Origin: Rhopalosiphum padi | Taxonomy: Eukaryota > Arthropoda > Insecta > Hemiptera > Aphididae | Reading direction: 5' to 3' | Length of the DNA: 64,000 nucleotides | Assembly (NCBI RefSeq): GCF_020882245.1 | Contig: NC_083598.1 | Location: 82,341,714-82,405,713, forward strand | Shown: piece after piece, positions 13,101-26,153 of the stretch | Numbering within the stretch: position 1 is the first letter of the stretch | How the letters are laid out: every line of letters starts with the position of its first letter | The notes under the pieces: generated by a model | Databases searched by the model: none | What the model was told of the DNA's origin: nothing | What the model saw: the letters and a program-made list of their open reading frames with translations, nothing else | Position numbers and translations under genes: made by a program

Positions 13101-16100
13101 AATAATAATATCATCATCAACTGCGGTGCCGACGACGGTTCACGTCCAATATCAACAATACAAAATGTGGTTCAATCAATCAACTCGTACTTTAGTGTGA
13201 GACTACTTTTCCCGTGACCGTCTCTCCCCGGAAAATTACCTTTTCACCGACCGACAAAGAAAACATTTCGGACGTACATCACGTCGAGAGCACCACCCGG
13301 CCGCTATCGCTAGCGCGGTTTCTCACCATGTATCCGTCGTACGTCCACGATCCAAACTTCATCGAACACGTCTGCTCGTCAAACGGGAAGTACTCGACGT
13401 TTATTTCGCAGAACGATTTGTAAATGGCCGGCGGTTTCCACACGACTTTTCCCGTATAGTGCAGTATTGCTTTCGTCATGATCGTCACCTCATAATTGCC
13501 GTCAGCGCTGTAAATCGCATTAATAAAACACGTTTTTCGCTATAGTGATGTGCAAAATTATTGACGTATTTGACAGTGAAATAATCGGCCAAAAATATTT
13601 GTTTAAAACCAAATAATATTGGTTATCAAACTAAAGTAATTATAGGGGGTTAAATATCCCTATATCACGATAATGTAATCAAACAAATTCCAGAAGTGTA
13701 CAATACATGTTCTGAAAACTATAAACCTACGTTCGTTAATATACTCGAAATAGTAATATTAATACTTCATAGTTCTAACAGATATTTTTAAATGCAATAG
13801 AACTATTTAACTACGTATTTTAATAATAGTGTGACGAGACGAATATTATTGTGACGGCAATATTATAAAACACATAATACCTATTATGCTTGCCCTATAC
13901 TCTAATTTAGAAAGTGCTTTACAATACTCCAAATATTATAGTAATAATAGCGATTAAAAGATTATGCCAATACATTTTATACACTTATAATATGTATAAC
14001 GAATTATGAATAATATATAATTGATGTCTATATACTTCATCCCACTCGTATATTGACGTATAGATACGGGCGATACGGTAACGGTTGAGGATGAAGCGAT
14101 TTTAGAAAAATTAAAAATCATTAAAATATAATATACGAACTATAATATGAATTAATCACTTACCAGAAACCTCACCCTGTTCAATTAACAATAATATAAT
14201 ATAAAGTCAATATTTTAACGTACTCGCGCTGCCCGTGTTTGTTATGTTGTTCTGACTTTACTGATAACTAGATTAGATACGATATAAAAATGTTATTAAT
14301 ATACCTACAGCAATTTTGTTTTCATGTTTTAATTCGTATATGTTTAGTTTTGAAAACTTCGATGATTAACGAGAATAAAATCAAGAACGCAGGAAACACG
14401 GTACGCGATATAGTAGAGAAATACCGAGTGTATCAAATTATCGGTGACCTATAGGTATACAGTATATACTATAATATTATAATATTTAAATATTTAGTTA
14501 AAGTTCCATTAATGCAGTCTTGACCCATACCATTTACAAGACATGAAGCTGTTGAAGCAAATATAATATGTATTCAATGGTATAAGGTTAAGAAACGTTT
14601 TTATACAAACAGTCCTACTATTATAATTTGTGCGCTTTACTATTATTATAACTGTGTGTGTATAAATTTCTTTATTTGGTGTCAAAATTATGATAACAGA
14701 ACTCGATGGTTTATATAGTAAATCGTACAATTTACTTCCATGCGTTTTGATAAATTTAAATATATTATTAAAATATCCGTTAAATCACTTAAAAATAAAC
14801 TACTGTCGCTTAAATTTGTATGTTACAGTTGATTTGCAGTTCGTACGCTACCCTTAGACTATGGTATATAAAAGTTATTTTTTACTTTATACGAAATAGT
14901 GAATACTTCATAAAATACTACATACAAATTTAATATTGTACACTGTTTATAGGTATACTCAGAATTATATTGATTGAAATGTGTGATATTAACTGGATTT
15001 ACAAGACTATACATGCAAATTATCAAAGAGTTTGACAAATACCACTTTATTCCGTGGTTATCACCTCTTGACTTCAGTTGGGTCAGCCCTGGTCCTTGCA
15101 GTATCTTGGTAATCAATAGTATGACATAAAATTAGTCGTATAGTGCATATATAATGTTTTAATTAGTTATTATATATTTCTTGGTTTTTTTTTTAGAATA
15201 TTATTAAATCATTAAAATATAACTACATGTCCATTTTTCACTCTTAAAAATTGTTTTAAAGTATGAACTATGTATTATTATACAGAAATGATAACTTATT
15301 TTATAAACTCTTTAGTATTTATACGTTTTATTCTTATTAAAAATTACACATAATTTATTAGACAGATAATAAATTCGTTTTAGAGATTTAGATGAGCTTA
15401 AATAATAATTTAAATTTTTGCTGTCACATTGTAATGTACCTAACCTAACCTAACTATTTATATATTATGTAAAAGTCACGTCATTAATCATGAAATATAG
15501 GAAAACAATAAACTATCATTATTTTTTTTTTATATAAGCCTATTGCATATTATTAAGTATATTATGTCACGTTCTACTGTTAAGAATAATTAAGTCAAAA
15601 TCAAATTGGTGTAAATAATATTTCAATTTTCAATAATTTTTAAAATTCACATTAAACCTACTTGTTGTACAATACTATGTCTGGCAACCAAATATGCTCG
15701 GATGGTACGTGTAGAGTATCTACTCCTCCGTAATCTTCGGGATTCCATTTAAGTTTATAGTCATTCCATTCCTAAAAAATATAAAATACAATTTTATCAT
15801 AAAATGTTCTATACATTTCTCGTAGATATTTCTTATTTCTTACTTGCTCAACCCAGACGTTTGTCGTCATAATTTGATTTCTTAAATTCTAGAAAAAAAT
15901 ACAACTTATATTAGTATAGTTCAAAATAATTGTTAATAATTACGCGTGGTTGAAATCTAAATAAAAATACCTATACTGTATAGTATTTTTTTTTTTTTTT
16001 TTTAGATTGCTATTTATTTTTTTCGGAATATATAAATTATATAATATTTGTCATACGTTATATTATTTTGTGGGATAGAGTAATTGAAAGTTTGAAATGA

Positions 16101-17621
16101 TTAATTATTAGTTCTTTGAAAACAGACGTTATTAATCCTAACTGTCTACTGAAATTCACATCAGTATAAGTCACAAACGTCAAACAACTTTCCGAAATGA
16201 TTAAATGTTGTCGTTGAGAAATATTGACAAGAGGATTTAAACTTTAGATTCGTTGTAAACGTTAGTAAAATCGGTCAAATTTCAATGAAAAACGCCCAAA
16301 TTACAACGTAATAATAACATTTATTTTAAACGATAATAATGGGTTTACGCGGTCATAAAATAAAATAATACAGTAAAACAATAATAATTATTATAAATCA
16401 TAATGATACTTTTGTATATTAAGTAAAATTACTTATATACATTTTTTACGCATATATTATAATAATTACCACAACAATTATTAAATGACAAAATAATGTA
16501 GAGTATAATATTATTTAAAAAATAAAATAACATAGTACTATAAAATGTGTATATTTAGAAACATTATAGCGACAATATACAATAATATTTTATAAATTAA
16601 TGTTATTGTATTGTTTGTGCTGTATACAGGTTCAGTTCACATATAGTTGCAAACGGATTAACCTGTGCCAATGTTATTATTTTAAAAATCCCTCTTTCCT
16701 CCTTTCTTACCACCACTCTTCTATAATTCTCCACCATCAACGAACGTTAACGGAACCATGCTGTGATCGTGATGATTTACCAAAATATATCACTTTATAC
16801 AGTAAGTACAAGCCGGATTGAATTATTTAAAAATGTAATATTATGTATGTATAATATATTTATATACATTATTATGTATAAATTTTTCATATTGTTGTAT
16901 CAAATTTGTCAACAACTGTAATAAACAATAAACTAAACAAAACAGCTTTAAATTAAATTGTGGCGTATTCGTTTATCAAATCAATGTAAACGATATCATG
17001 GACTGCAGTGCAACGAAACGTAGAACATTGATTTCTACAGGTCAGTGAATTATTCAAAAAATGCCAAATCATCTTTTTTTGTATTGATCGTAAAACTTTT
17101 TATTACAGTTGTCTAAGCGTGCACGTAAATGTAGGTACATTAAATAGTATATATTTTATTATACATATTGAAAAAAAAATTGTTGAATCCTAAATCAATA
17201 TGTTTTTATTCGGTTCTTCGGGAATAGAAAATTTGGAAATCACAACTAATAATAGAAATAAAGTGGTTACCCACATTAAAAATGTAGTAAATAACTAGTG
17301 TAAGGAACGTCTACTTTATTGGGACAGTAGTAGATAATATTATACTTTATAGTTTATACGATACAATATTATTTAGGTCTCGCCGTTATGATAATACGTC
17401 GTAAGACTGAAACTTACTACTTCGATGATTTGCGACAGTTTTAGGCCCATTTTGACCGTCAACCGGTCAGAGTTGTTGCCGACGGGTCTGATGAGTCTGT
17501 TGTAGTTACTGAGCAGATCGTCATACAGTCGTTTAGCGTCGGCGCTCCCGTACACGGACGCGTACGGCATAGCCAACTGCCCAACAATGACCGCGGCGAA
17601 TACCGCGCAAATGATTTTCAT
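10163..17621 (-). CDS. nAChRalpha1: Nicotinic acetylcholine receptor alpha1-type subunit
   Basis: Seven coding exons on -: 17621-17418, 15888-15844, 15771-15662, 13507-13327, 12893-12433, 11443-10852 and 10348-10163, giving 592 residues. The first 26 or so residues look like a signal peptide, then mature sequence begins near DAKRLYDDLL. Ligand-binding features: WLPDIVLYNN (111-120), the Cys-loop C153-C167, loop-B Trp174, and vicinal Cys226-Cys227 in loop C (YVCCEEPY), which define an alpha subunit. Membrane segments lie at about 246-270, 274-298, 310-333 and 538-562; the GEK before M2 (273-275) fits a cation channel. NNS (49-51) and NIT (237-239) are possible N-glycosylation sites. The M3-M4 loop keeps the RPWVVKLFIQILPK helix start, then an acidic run (369-377), Gly/Ala-rich and poly-His (487-494) stretches, and ends KFIAQHVKNQDKFDE. 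The loop and the C-terminal tail resemble Drosophila Dalpha1, hence the symbol; alpha3 is the main alternative. It is a pentameric ligand-gated cation channel subunit at cholinergic synapses, a family targeted by neonicotinoids. Confidence 0.93.
12894..13326 (-). repeat. (AAT)n microsatellite within an alpha1 intron
   Basis: The 433-bp intron between the Cys-loop exon and the M1-M3 exon contains a run of about eight ATA/TAA trinucleotides at 13086-13110 next to a short TA run. It is a simple repeat with no evident function and a potential length polymorphism. Confidence 0.6.
13508..15661 (-). other. Largest alpha1 intron (AT-rich)
   Basis: This is a 2154-bp intron separating the WLPDIVLYNN exon from the Cys-loop exon. 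It is AT-rich and has no recognisable coding content on either strand. It includes the CCTAAC-repeat motif at 15439-15454, resembling three units of the insect telomere repeat. Confidence 0.7.
15439..15454 (-). repeat. Interstitial TTAGG-type motif
   Basis: The + strand reads CCTAACCTAACCTAAC, which is about three units of the insect telomeric repeat TTAGG read from the other strand. It sits inside the large alpha1 intron. Two more copies in the opposite orientation occur in alpha2 introns. Confidence 0.6.
15889..17417 (-). other. First coding-exon intron of alpha1
   Basis: This 1529-bp intron separates the signal-peptide exon from the 45-bp exon encoding NLRNQIMTTNVWVEQ. It is AT-rich. I see no alternative exon or other gene in it. 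Confidence 0.7.
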
Positions 17622-18951
17622 TGCTAAAATATAAAAATTACATTAAAATAATTGTACGATTATACGATTATGACAATAATTATTGGGAGATACCTATCAC
17701 CGATATCGGTTTGGTTTCAAAACAGGAATTTGAATGTTCCTTATGAAACGGTAAAATGGCTTTTAACACAATAACTGTTTCAAACGCAATAATGTATACC
17801 TACCTAAATGAGCGATATATAATAATATACTGTATAATATAATAATAATAGCACTGTATTAATTTACATTTTAAGCAATGGAAAAATATGTTCTTATGAA
17901 ATAATATTGATTTATTTGATTGTAGAATAATAATATGCAAGGGTCATTCCTTCGGTTGCCAAATACACAATTTGTACAATATTTTATTTGGTAATAATTT
18001 TACAAAGAATTTCCGAAAATACTAGGTACAGCACGTAAGAACTTTAAATTTATAATACCTACTAAATATGTATAAGTAAAAAAAAACATACGCAATAACA
18101 TCGTCGAGACTCGTAGCATGCAGGTGTATCAATCAAAATATGATAAATGGTCGAAACACGCATTTAAATGTATTTTATGTGATCATATTTTATTTTCAGC
18201 GGTAAACGTGGGTGTACTGTGTGTTGAAAATAACCAATGTATACATGACGAAATGTATAAAGTGTAATGTTATTGTGTTAGTGTATTTAGGGAATTATTG
18301 GTATAATATTATAAGGTTTAACGAAATTAAAAAAATATAATATTATTAATATTGTGATCATAAATATCCTATCAAAGGATTTACACAGGCAACCGTATAA
18401 CCGACAACCGTGGTGGGTGGTATACCGTATACGTGTTACCTATATAATGTATGTATTTTAATGTTCATTGTAATATGTATAAATAATAATAGATTAGTAT
18501 TGTTTATTGTAATTATTTTTATTTGAGTGTCATATATATATATAATAGTATGTTCATTATGGCTGCACATATATATATATATTATTTTTTTTGATAATCA
18601 TACTCTAAAATGTAAAATACAATATTTTGTTTATGCGAAGCTAGTTACAGGATCGACTTAACCTCGACCTGTCTGAAAACCTTGATTCTTCACTTGGACC
18701 ATATCCCCCCCCCAAAAAAAAACAAATTATTTATTTATTTTGAAAATAAAATAATAAAATAATATAATATTAGTTTTATATTGTATGTTTAAGTATATAT
18801 TATTAAAGTTTACTTTACCTATCTTATTGTATACCTATAGGTTCATGTAAATACATTTTGTTCAATAATTTTATAATTTTTACACAATAATTTGAATAAA
18901 GGTGTAAATTCTAAATTACTATGTGTACTGTGTACTGTATGTAGTAAGTTT

Positions 18952-18996
<45 letters not shown>

Positions 18997-19840
18997 GGTA
19001 TAGTGCATTAAAAAAAAAGAACGTTTTATTTATTTTATTTTACAAATATCCAAGGCTAGTCGCAAATAATTAATGAATAGTTCTAAATTAGTTAAATTTA
19101 GTGAGAATAAAAATAAATTACTCAGTAACTAAATTTAACTTAATTAAAATCTAAGTATAATATTTAGTGTTTTGATAAGAAATACACCTATTGTTAAATA
19201 GATTTTTATCGGTGAGAAATGTATTAGTAGAGACCATACATTTTTTTAATACTATCATATTATTATGGTACCTACATTATAAATTATATTTCATCATATT
19301 GTGATATATTTATAACCTAACTATTTGTTATAAATCATTCGTTGTTGAAATAACAATATAATATTCAAAACAATTAATGTATAATGAATTTTCTAAAATA
19401 TAATATCTTGTTGTTTTTTATTTATTTATTCTGTTGTTTTGTTAGGTATTTAAAGAATTTTTTTCTTTTTAATTTGTGTTACTGTTTAATATTTCAACAT
19501 ATCAATTTAACACTATAAAAATAACTCTAATGAAAATCGAAACTCTAAATAGTATTAGGTAAGAATTTTTGTACATACGAATTAATAAACTTATATACAA
19601 GTATTTAATAATACGCATTTAGTGAAATAACAACCAAATAATTGACCGAATAACTTATTAATTATAGAGAAAAATTAAATTGAGCGTGTTTATTTGCTCA
19701 TATAATCAATATGGTGATTAAACATAAAAAATAATCAACTACTTTAATACACTATAATAGTCTAATAGTGTAAACGTGTATAATAAACTGTTTAAATAGC
19801 GTTAAAAATAGGTGTTTTATCGATGATAATAATAAGTATA
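17622..19840. other. AT-rich region upstream of alpha1 first coding exon
   Basis: On -, the alpha1 ATG at 17621 is preceded almost immediately by a T-rich stretch ending in TTAG (about 17624-17640 on +), a good splice acceptor. The 5' UTR is therefore probably completed by a noncoding exon further upstream, and much of this stretch would be a 5' intron. Otherwise it is AT-rich with a long TA microsatellite and no recognisable gene. Confidence 0.5.
18956..18992. repeat. (TA)n microsatellite
   Basis: An uninterrupted run of TA dinucleotides of about 37 bases, flanked by further TA-rich sequence. It is a simple repeat and probably length-variable. Confidence 0.9.
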
Positions 19841-19849
19841 ATAACGTAA

Positions 19850-21150
19850 GTACCGCGAGAAATTGAACGTTAATGAGTTGATTGGTCTTGATCACGGACG
19901 AAAACGACGATAAGTGATTGTACACATTGTGCACAGAGTTCAATGGCATTATTACCGCCGTCGACATGATCGCGGGTATACTTATTATCCTATAATGCGT
20001 ACGTATAGCACCCGACGCGAGCGTTCGTCAAAACGTGTTCGCGCGCCATTACAAAAATGTTCAGATGAATGAACGGATTCATTAAAATAATATACGATAC
20101 GCCTGGATCATCGCGGTTTTCATACTACTTTTTAATACCTACTCGAAAACACCGCCGTCGCGGTGGCGTGCAAAGAGAAGCCCCGTTTCAAAGGACCGTG
20201 CGCGTATACGTGTTATACACTACCTATATATTATTATCGCGATGGTAACAATGCTCGAATGGAAACCTCGCGAGTGCTGAGTGCGATGATTGTGTACATA
20301 ACATTTTATAATGTATATATAAGCGAAAGAGAGAGAGAGAGAGAGAAAATAAAACAACTCCATATAATAATCGGCGCACAAACGTTCACCCTTTTGCGCA
20401 AAGGAGTCTCCGTGACAAGAGTATTGCGGAAACGCGGGTGTGGCGGTCGGGGTAGTCGGTACAGGGGTTGTGGGGATGGTGGTAGTGGTGGTGGTGGTGG
20501 TGGTGCGTCAAGAGGCAAATGGTCCATTGCAGGGAGGAGAGAGACGGAGACGTGGAACGTGTATTATATCGATCGACCTTGTTTTCAACGGCTTAAGCGT
20601 TCGCGCTGCACGCGCGGCGCTCGGTTTTGGTTTCGCACGAACGGCTTTCGCGGGAGAAAAACCGGGGGCCACAACGAATCTCCGCGGATTTTCGAACACC
20701 GATGTCCGACGCTAAACGTAGAATTTTAGAATTTTAATTTTTTTTTTTTTTTTTTGTTTATGCTCTTACTTTTTTCGAGACGATAATTGGACCGGAAACC
20801 CGCGATGTCGTCTTTGTCGTCCTCGTCCCGGACGCGGTCTCGCAGCGCCTACGACAACGATGACCGCACGTTAATCGTGCACATTGGCGCGTCAATCATG
20901 TTATATAATTTTTCACGTTCGTCTCGTACCCAGGGCGTCTGGGCACGAGTTGGCTGTTGTCGCGTGTGTGTTTGGGGCGTGAGTGTTGCACTGATCTCGG
21001 CTGGAGTCCGTACGCGATTCATCTGGTGCCGGCGGCGGTGGCGCTACAGGGGTGCGGATCGGGTCGAACGTCCACGAACGGGACCGACGCGCGGCGGCGG
21101 CGGGCGGACCCGCGTAAGTCGATAAAAACGGTGTACGCGAACGCCTTTGG
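19850..21150. promoter_or_regulatory. GC/CpG-rich island, probable alpha1 promoter and 5' exon region
   Basis: This block is visibly richer in G, C and CpG than the surrounding DNA and contains long open frames on both strands that look like by-products of composition, not protein genes. A GA dinucleotide run lies at 20328-20346, reminiscent of GAGA-factor sites at insect promoters, and a GTG/GGT-rich run at 20464-20504. The alpha1 first coding exon (17621, -) needs an upstream noncoding exon, and this is the nearest promoter-like block in the right direction. An initiator-like TCAGTG on - falls near 20987-20992. The assignment to alpha1 is inferred from position. Confidence 0.45.
20328..20346. 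repeat. (GA)n tract, possible GAGA-factor sites
   Basis: A run of GA dinucleotides in the CpG-rich block upstream of alpha1. In Drosophila, GAGA factor binds (GA)n at many paused developmental and neural promoters. Whether it does so here is inference. Confidence 0.6.
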
Positions 21151-21159
21151 CGCCGGGAT

Positions 21160-24100
21160 TTCGCCCGTTAATGACCACCGATCGTATTATACTGCAGTTG
21201 ATAACGAAGATGGCGCGAAACGCACAAATCGAATATTAGGCACACGACTGTATCGAGTTACTATAATTACATCCGCGCGAAATCTGACACGATATTATCC
21301 GAAGAAACGATTCGACAGTGAAAACTATAAATGCGTCTTTTTTTCAAACGTACTGCCGTTGATTTTTTAGAAATATTTTACACGAGTCTGTGTTTTTTAT
21401 TTATTACATTTGTTTTACTATCCTCACCTAAAAAACGTTTATTATTTTCAAATAGCTATCACAAAAATGATACTGTCAGAAGATCGTACTTGTATGATAT
21501 ATTCGCATAGTATTATATTATTATTTGTTTCTTAAAATATATTAAATTGGATATAGGTACGAGGAATTTAGAAATTAATTTTACACCGAAAAAACGTTAC
21601 TTTAAATTACGATGTAATTAATTCACCATTAAATAATTTAAAAAGTAATAGTTATTTGTGACTCAAGTTAAGTTAAGCACTAACACTATCGTTAAAATTT
21701 AAGAAAATGCCATTTTTGAATATACCGTTACAACGAAATTAAAACAGTAGACAAATATAATAACAATAATTAACAATTAATTCTTTTAACACACTCCTAA
21801 ATTTACAGTGTACGTATAGTACTTAGAATAGCAGTCAGTGGTGTAGATGGGAGTTGTTTTTAATTTAAATTTAATGTATACCCAGGAGTGTCGTTAGTGG
21901 GTGCCTCCTCCTATCAAGCCTTATTATTATCATTTAAGCTCGTTTTACACAATTTTTATAGATTGTTTTAAAAAAAAAAATAATAATAATTTTTATTTTA
22001 TACCATAATTAATTTAAAATGTGTATTTATATTTAATATTAATTGAGAATATTATTATTTATAATGCATACTATAATTACTTTTAATAGACAATGAATTT
22101 CAATTAGTAATAACTTGCTTTTTATTTGATTATTCATTAATGACTTTTGCTGGGCTAATTTGTATTGTATGATTAACAGTATAGCTGCGTAATTAATTAA
22201 TATTATACTAGAAGTCACTAATGTTGTAATATTTACATACTAAAGTTTGAACTACAATATAACTTTTAAATAATAATTTAAATAGTTTGGATATTTCCCC
22301 TCCAAATCAGTATTTGATTAATTTGAATTTTATATTATATATATTGTTATTCTGACTTAAACACCTTAGACGTTAAGTTTATTAATAAAATATATTTTTT
22401 ATAGTATTCATATTAATTGAATAATTATTAGTTGTCATTATTTTTATCAATCAACGTTATCATGTTATTTAATTTTAATTTTTTTCAATAGTATTTTGTT
22501 TCTAGTAATACATAAACTAATGGATAATACAATATAATAAACCGTCGTCTGCTTTCAGTGTTTTGTATTGGAGTTTTAAAATTATTTTTGGTATGACGTA
22601 TAATAATATTATTTGATGAAATTGCATCATTATTCATTATTAATAATTTTGTTAAGACGTGTAATAAGTAATAATGTGTAGTGCGTTAAATGAATAATGA
22701 TTACTAAACATATTTTTAAATAATAATTTGTTCTTATAATGACCATCTATTTTTAGAGTGCATATTATTTGCTTAATCTTATAATTGGTAAACATGAATT
22801 TAATATAGCTGACATAAGTTAAAAATAACCAGAAAAACATCAAGGTAGGTATGTCAAATTATTATATTTACCAAGATGGTAAAGAATGATTTAAAATATG
22901 TTTTGTCTTAAAAGCATAATATTTAATGTGGATTAAATACTGCTGAGCTCGGTTACTGAAGATTATTGATATTAAAAAATAAATAGAAAACTAAATCGTA
23001 AGTGTTTAAATAGCTAAGTATTTCTAGAACAAAAAGTTAGTTACAATTTACGTGATAGATTTATTAACCAAAAATACTTTAAAATTGAAGATACTTCTAA
23101 ACAATGATGTGTCTGTGGGGTGGAGAAATCGGCTTCCCCTATCCGGACATAAAATTGTATTAAAGTAAAATACTTGATTTCATTCTTCGGCGTAACCAGT
23201 ATTATATTTTCCATACCTATTATAAGTTTGATAAATGAATCATTGTAATCTGTATAATCACGATTTAATCAATATGGATTTATATAACATACATTTTTGA
23301 TATAGTATTGAGGCTCCTCTATATTATATTAAGTCCGTAATCTAATTATCATTATCGAAAATATCTATATTTTTTATTTGTTCAAGTTAATATAAGGAGT
23401 TGCAGTTAAATCGCAAATAGTTCATAAAATTGTCTAAATCTGTAGTTTTTCAACATCAAAGAGGTTTGATCTTTTTTATTTCAATTAAATATATTAATAT
23501 AAGAAAGATTAGATTGTGGTGCTTCATTATACTTTTGATTAAAAATATTTTAATGAGTTTATTTATTTAAACCACTATTTTAGTTTTGTAGAGTATAACA
23601 TAATATGTATGAATTATAATATTAATTAGTATTATTTTGCATATTTTATAAACATATGCTAAAAACTTGGTTAAGGTCAAATATCATCGAGGACGTGGCA
23701 AGACGTCTTAGAACAGTTAAAACTGCTTAATATACATAGGCACAGAAATATTAAATTTTATGAAATAATAGATATGTTTGTTAGAGGGACAAAAAGCTCG
23801 GGTTTTATATTATAGTCAATTATTATTCACTTTTATAAAAATATATTTATAAGATTATTAGTATTTTAAAAATGTATACGAGATTATAATTTAAAATAGA
23901 CGGATATAGGTAGCTTTAAATAAATAAGAGAGATATATTTTAATATACAGGACAACAAGTATCTATACTGTAATTGATAAGTGATTTAAGTTTTTCCTTC
24001 ATTAAATATTATTTTGCTAGAGTTAGGGGTTAGGACGTTTTCCTATAATATTTTTTTCTTTACAAGAGGAATTTTTCTGTATGGAGGAGAAACCTATAAA

Positions 24101-24600
24101 TAATCTTGAGAGGAGAGAAATGAGAAGAAGTCACGTGGAATAACGTCTTGGATTCCTAAGATTGATGTTGGATTTTTTTATAATTTAGTAGTATAAGCTA
24201 TATAATATTTAAAACCACTCAAAATGTATGCCACTAGTTCTAAATCTATGTAAAACAATGTAAAAACGAATAATACAAATAAAACCAAATTGTTCGATCA
24301 TAATATAGTTATTTTAACATTCAACGTTATTCCAAATGTATTATTAATAAATTATTATTATTATTATTATATAAACTATTTTTCCAAATATATTATTCAT
24401 GTTGTTAGTTTAATATCAGCATAGTATTATCTTAATAATAAACTTCATGCGTCTTAATTTGGATCTTACCACTGACATGCACAGCACATGTCTCTATACG
24501 GTGTGACCATGAAAAATATATTCTGTAAAGTATATGTTATTCTGTTTTACGTTTCCTGAACAATTGTTAAAAATATGGCAAAAAAAAAAAAAAATAAACA
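21160..24600. other. AT-rich intergenic region between alpha1 and alpha2
   Basis: No coding exon or RNA gene can be recognised here. A CAGTGGTGTAGATGGGAG stretch near 21837 resembles the ends of short nonautonomous hAT-like elements, but no partner end was found. An ATT trinucleotide run lies around 24352-24370. Confidence 0.5.
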
Positions 24601-24639
24601 AATATAATGTGCAAACAGATAAAATCGTGTGTGAACATC

Positions 24640-25160
24640 GTAATGTTGTTTATCGTCGCAATTACAGTTACAACCGGAAGCCGTCGTCAGCGAGTTTCCA
24701 GCGTTCTCCTGTACGTTAGGCATTACCCCCCATTGGCTGGTGTGAATTCGACTACGCGTCGTGACTACTGTGAAGTCTGATAATTACGAAACCATAATAT
24801 TATTATTATTATTATGGTATACCACTCGTGACCTTACAATGGCGTGGCGAGGTAAACAGACATTGTCGAGCAGGAATATTATATATTTATATCATAGTAA
24901 TCGGTGGATCGTGTGATCTAATTATTTCTCGCACAGTTGCGCATAGCACGTGCTCAGGTGAATATATCCGGTCGTGCATAGTAAATGGAAACCCGTAGGA
25001 CCGCCCGCGCCTGCTCGCGTATTCTCGTACTATTATAAATTCATAGTTTATTAATTTTTACTGTTATAACTTATTATCAATATTACACAGCCACAGCCAA
25101 ATCGACTTGTGGTTGCACACGGGTCATAAATATGACAACACACCCGCCACCTGACGTTTT
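24640..25160. promoter_or_regulatory. GC-richer patch between the two receptor promoters
   Basis: An island of higher GC in otherwise very AT-rich DNA, midway between the two promoter blocks. It contains a perfect 10-base palindrome AGCACGTGCT at 24945-24954 with a CACGTG E-box core, followed closely by CAGGTG. There is no recognisable protein frame. It could be an enhancer, a noncoding exon or an unrelated promoter. Confidence 0.3.
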
Positions 25161-25787
25161 TACATATCACTATTAAAACCATATATACTGGCAAATGTTA
25201 TCGGTATAATAATATTACGATGTTTGTTTATGCCAATAAGTTAATCTTTAGGTTTTTTTTATTAACAGTTAAAACACATCTATATAGGTTTATTTGAGTC
25301 TATGCACCGATCATTATAGTTATTATTTTCTGTTTAACGAAAACTTTGTAACCGCATGTGGATTATCCATATAATTCTAAACGACGTTTGTTTGAATATT
25401 TCGGGGTTGTAATATTATTGAATAAATAAAAATTAAAGAATATTACACTTTAATTATTAAATAATATATATTTCGTTAATTACAACCCATTAAAAATTGC
25501 TTTTCATAGTTTTATCATAAAAAAAAACATTTAATAATCAAAACTTTAAAATTAAAATAATAACTCATATGCAATGACATTCAACTCCCGTATCTCTGCA
25601 GTCGATAATATTCAAAGTTAGATTTATGAAATCCTCGATATCTGTCGTACAAAAAGGTTTAATGTTTAATGTTATTAGCTCTTATTAATATACTATGGAA
25701 TAGTAATTGGTCCATTTAATTTGTGATAGATATATCATATTATAAACGCATTAGCGAAAAACGGCTAAATTGTAATGTACATATCTA

Positions 25788-26153
25788 AGTAGATTCTGTG
25801 TAATCCGGCAGATTTCATACCGGAAAACTGCGGGATTAACTAAAATTTAGATTAATGGAAATTCACATAAAAATGTATTTTCACTTTACGAAAAACCTTA
25901 ATTTATTTTATTAAAACATATAAATAATTTTTATCATTATAATATTATATATTATAACATACTAATTTACTATTGTGTTGAATTAGTCTTTTGATGGTAC
26001 AGGTAAAAAAGATTATCATTTTTTTTTTGGTTTTAAATTTTGGTTTTAAAACTGTTTTTTGTTATCGTTTAAGCAAAAATATAAAAAATAATATATAGTC
26101 GGATCACTGAACGTATCGGGTTATCGCACGGCCGGATTAACGAACTACTACTG
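25788..26153. mobile_element. Pogo/Tc1-mariner-like nonautonomous element (MITE)
   Basis: The right end, read on -, begins CAGTAGTAGTTCGTTAATCC and continues GGCCG, the pattern of pogo/Tigger-type termini (CAGT, then a TTAATCCGG box). The left end reads AAGTAGATTCTGTGTAATCC followed by GGC, a degraded inverted copy. TA dinucleotides at 25786-25787 and 26154-26155 fit the TA target duplication. The interior (about 365 bp) has no transposase frame, so this is a nonautonomous, aged copy. Confidence 0.6.

Noticed and set aside
18956..18992. Possible CRISPR-like or tandem array
   Set aside because: It is a plain TA microsatellite. No spacer-repeat arrays exist in the window.
19752..19967. 71-codon frame on - beginning MSTAVIMPLNSVHNVYNHLS
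   Set aside because: Its first 40 codons look slightly coding-like and lie near the presumed alpha1 5' region, but there is no recognised family and only a weak donor; it is kept as part of the promoter block.
20163..20729. 188-codon open frame on + in the GC-rich block
   Set aside because: It begins with GTG, not ATG, contains GA-repeat and Gly-repeat encoded low-complexity sequence, and has open shadows on the other strand. It is best explained by CpG-rich composition.
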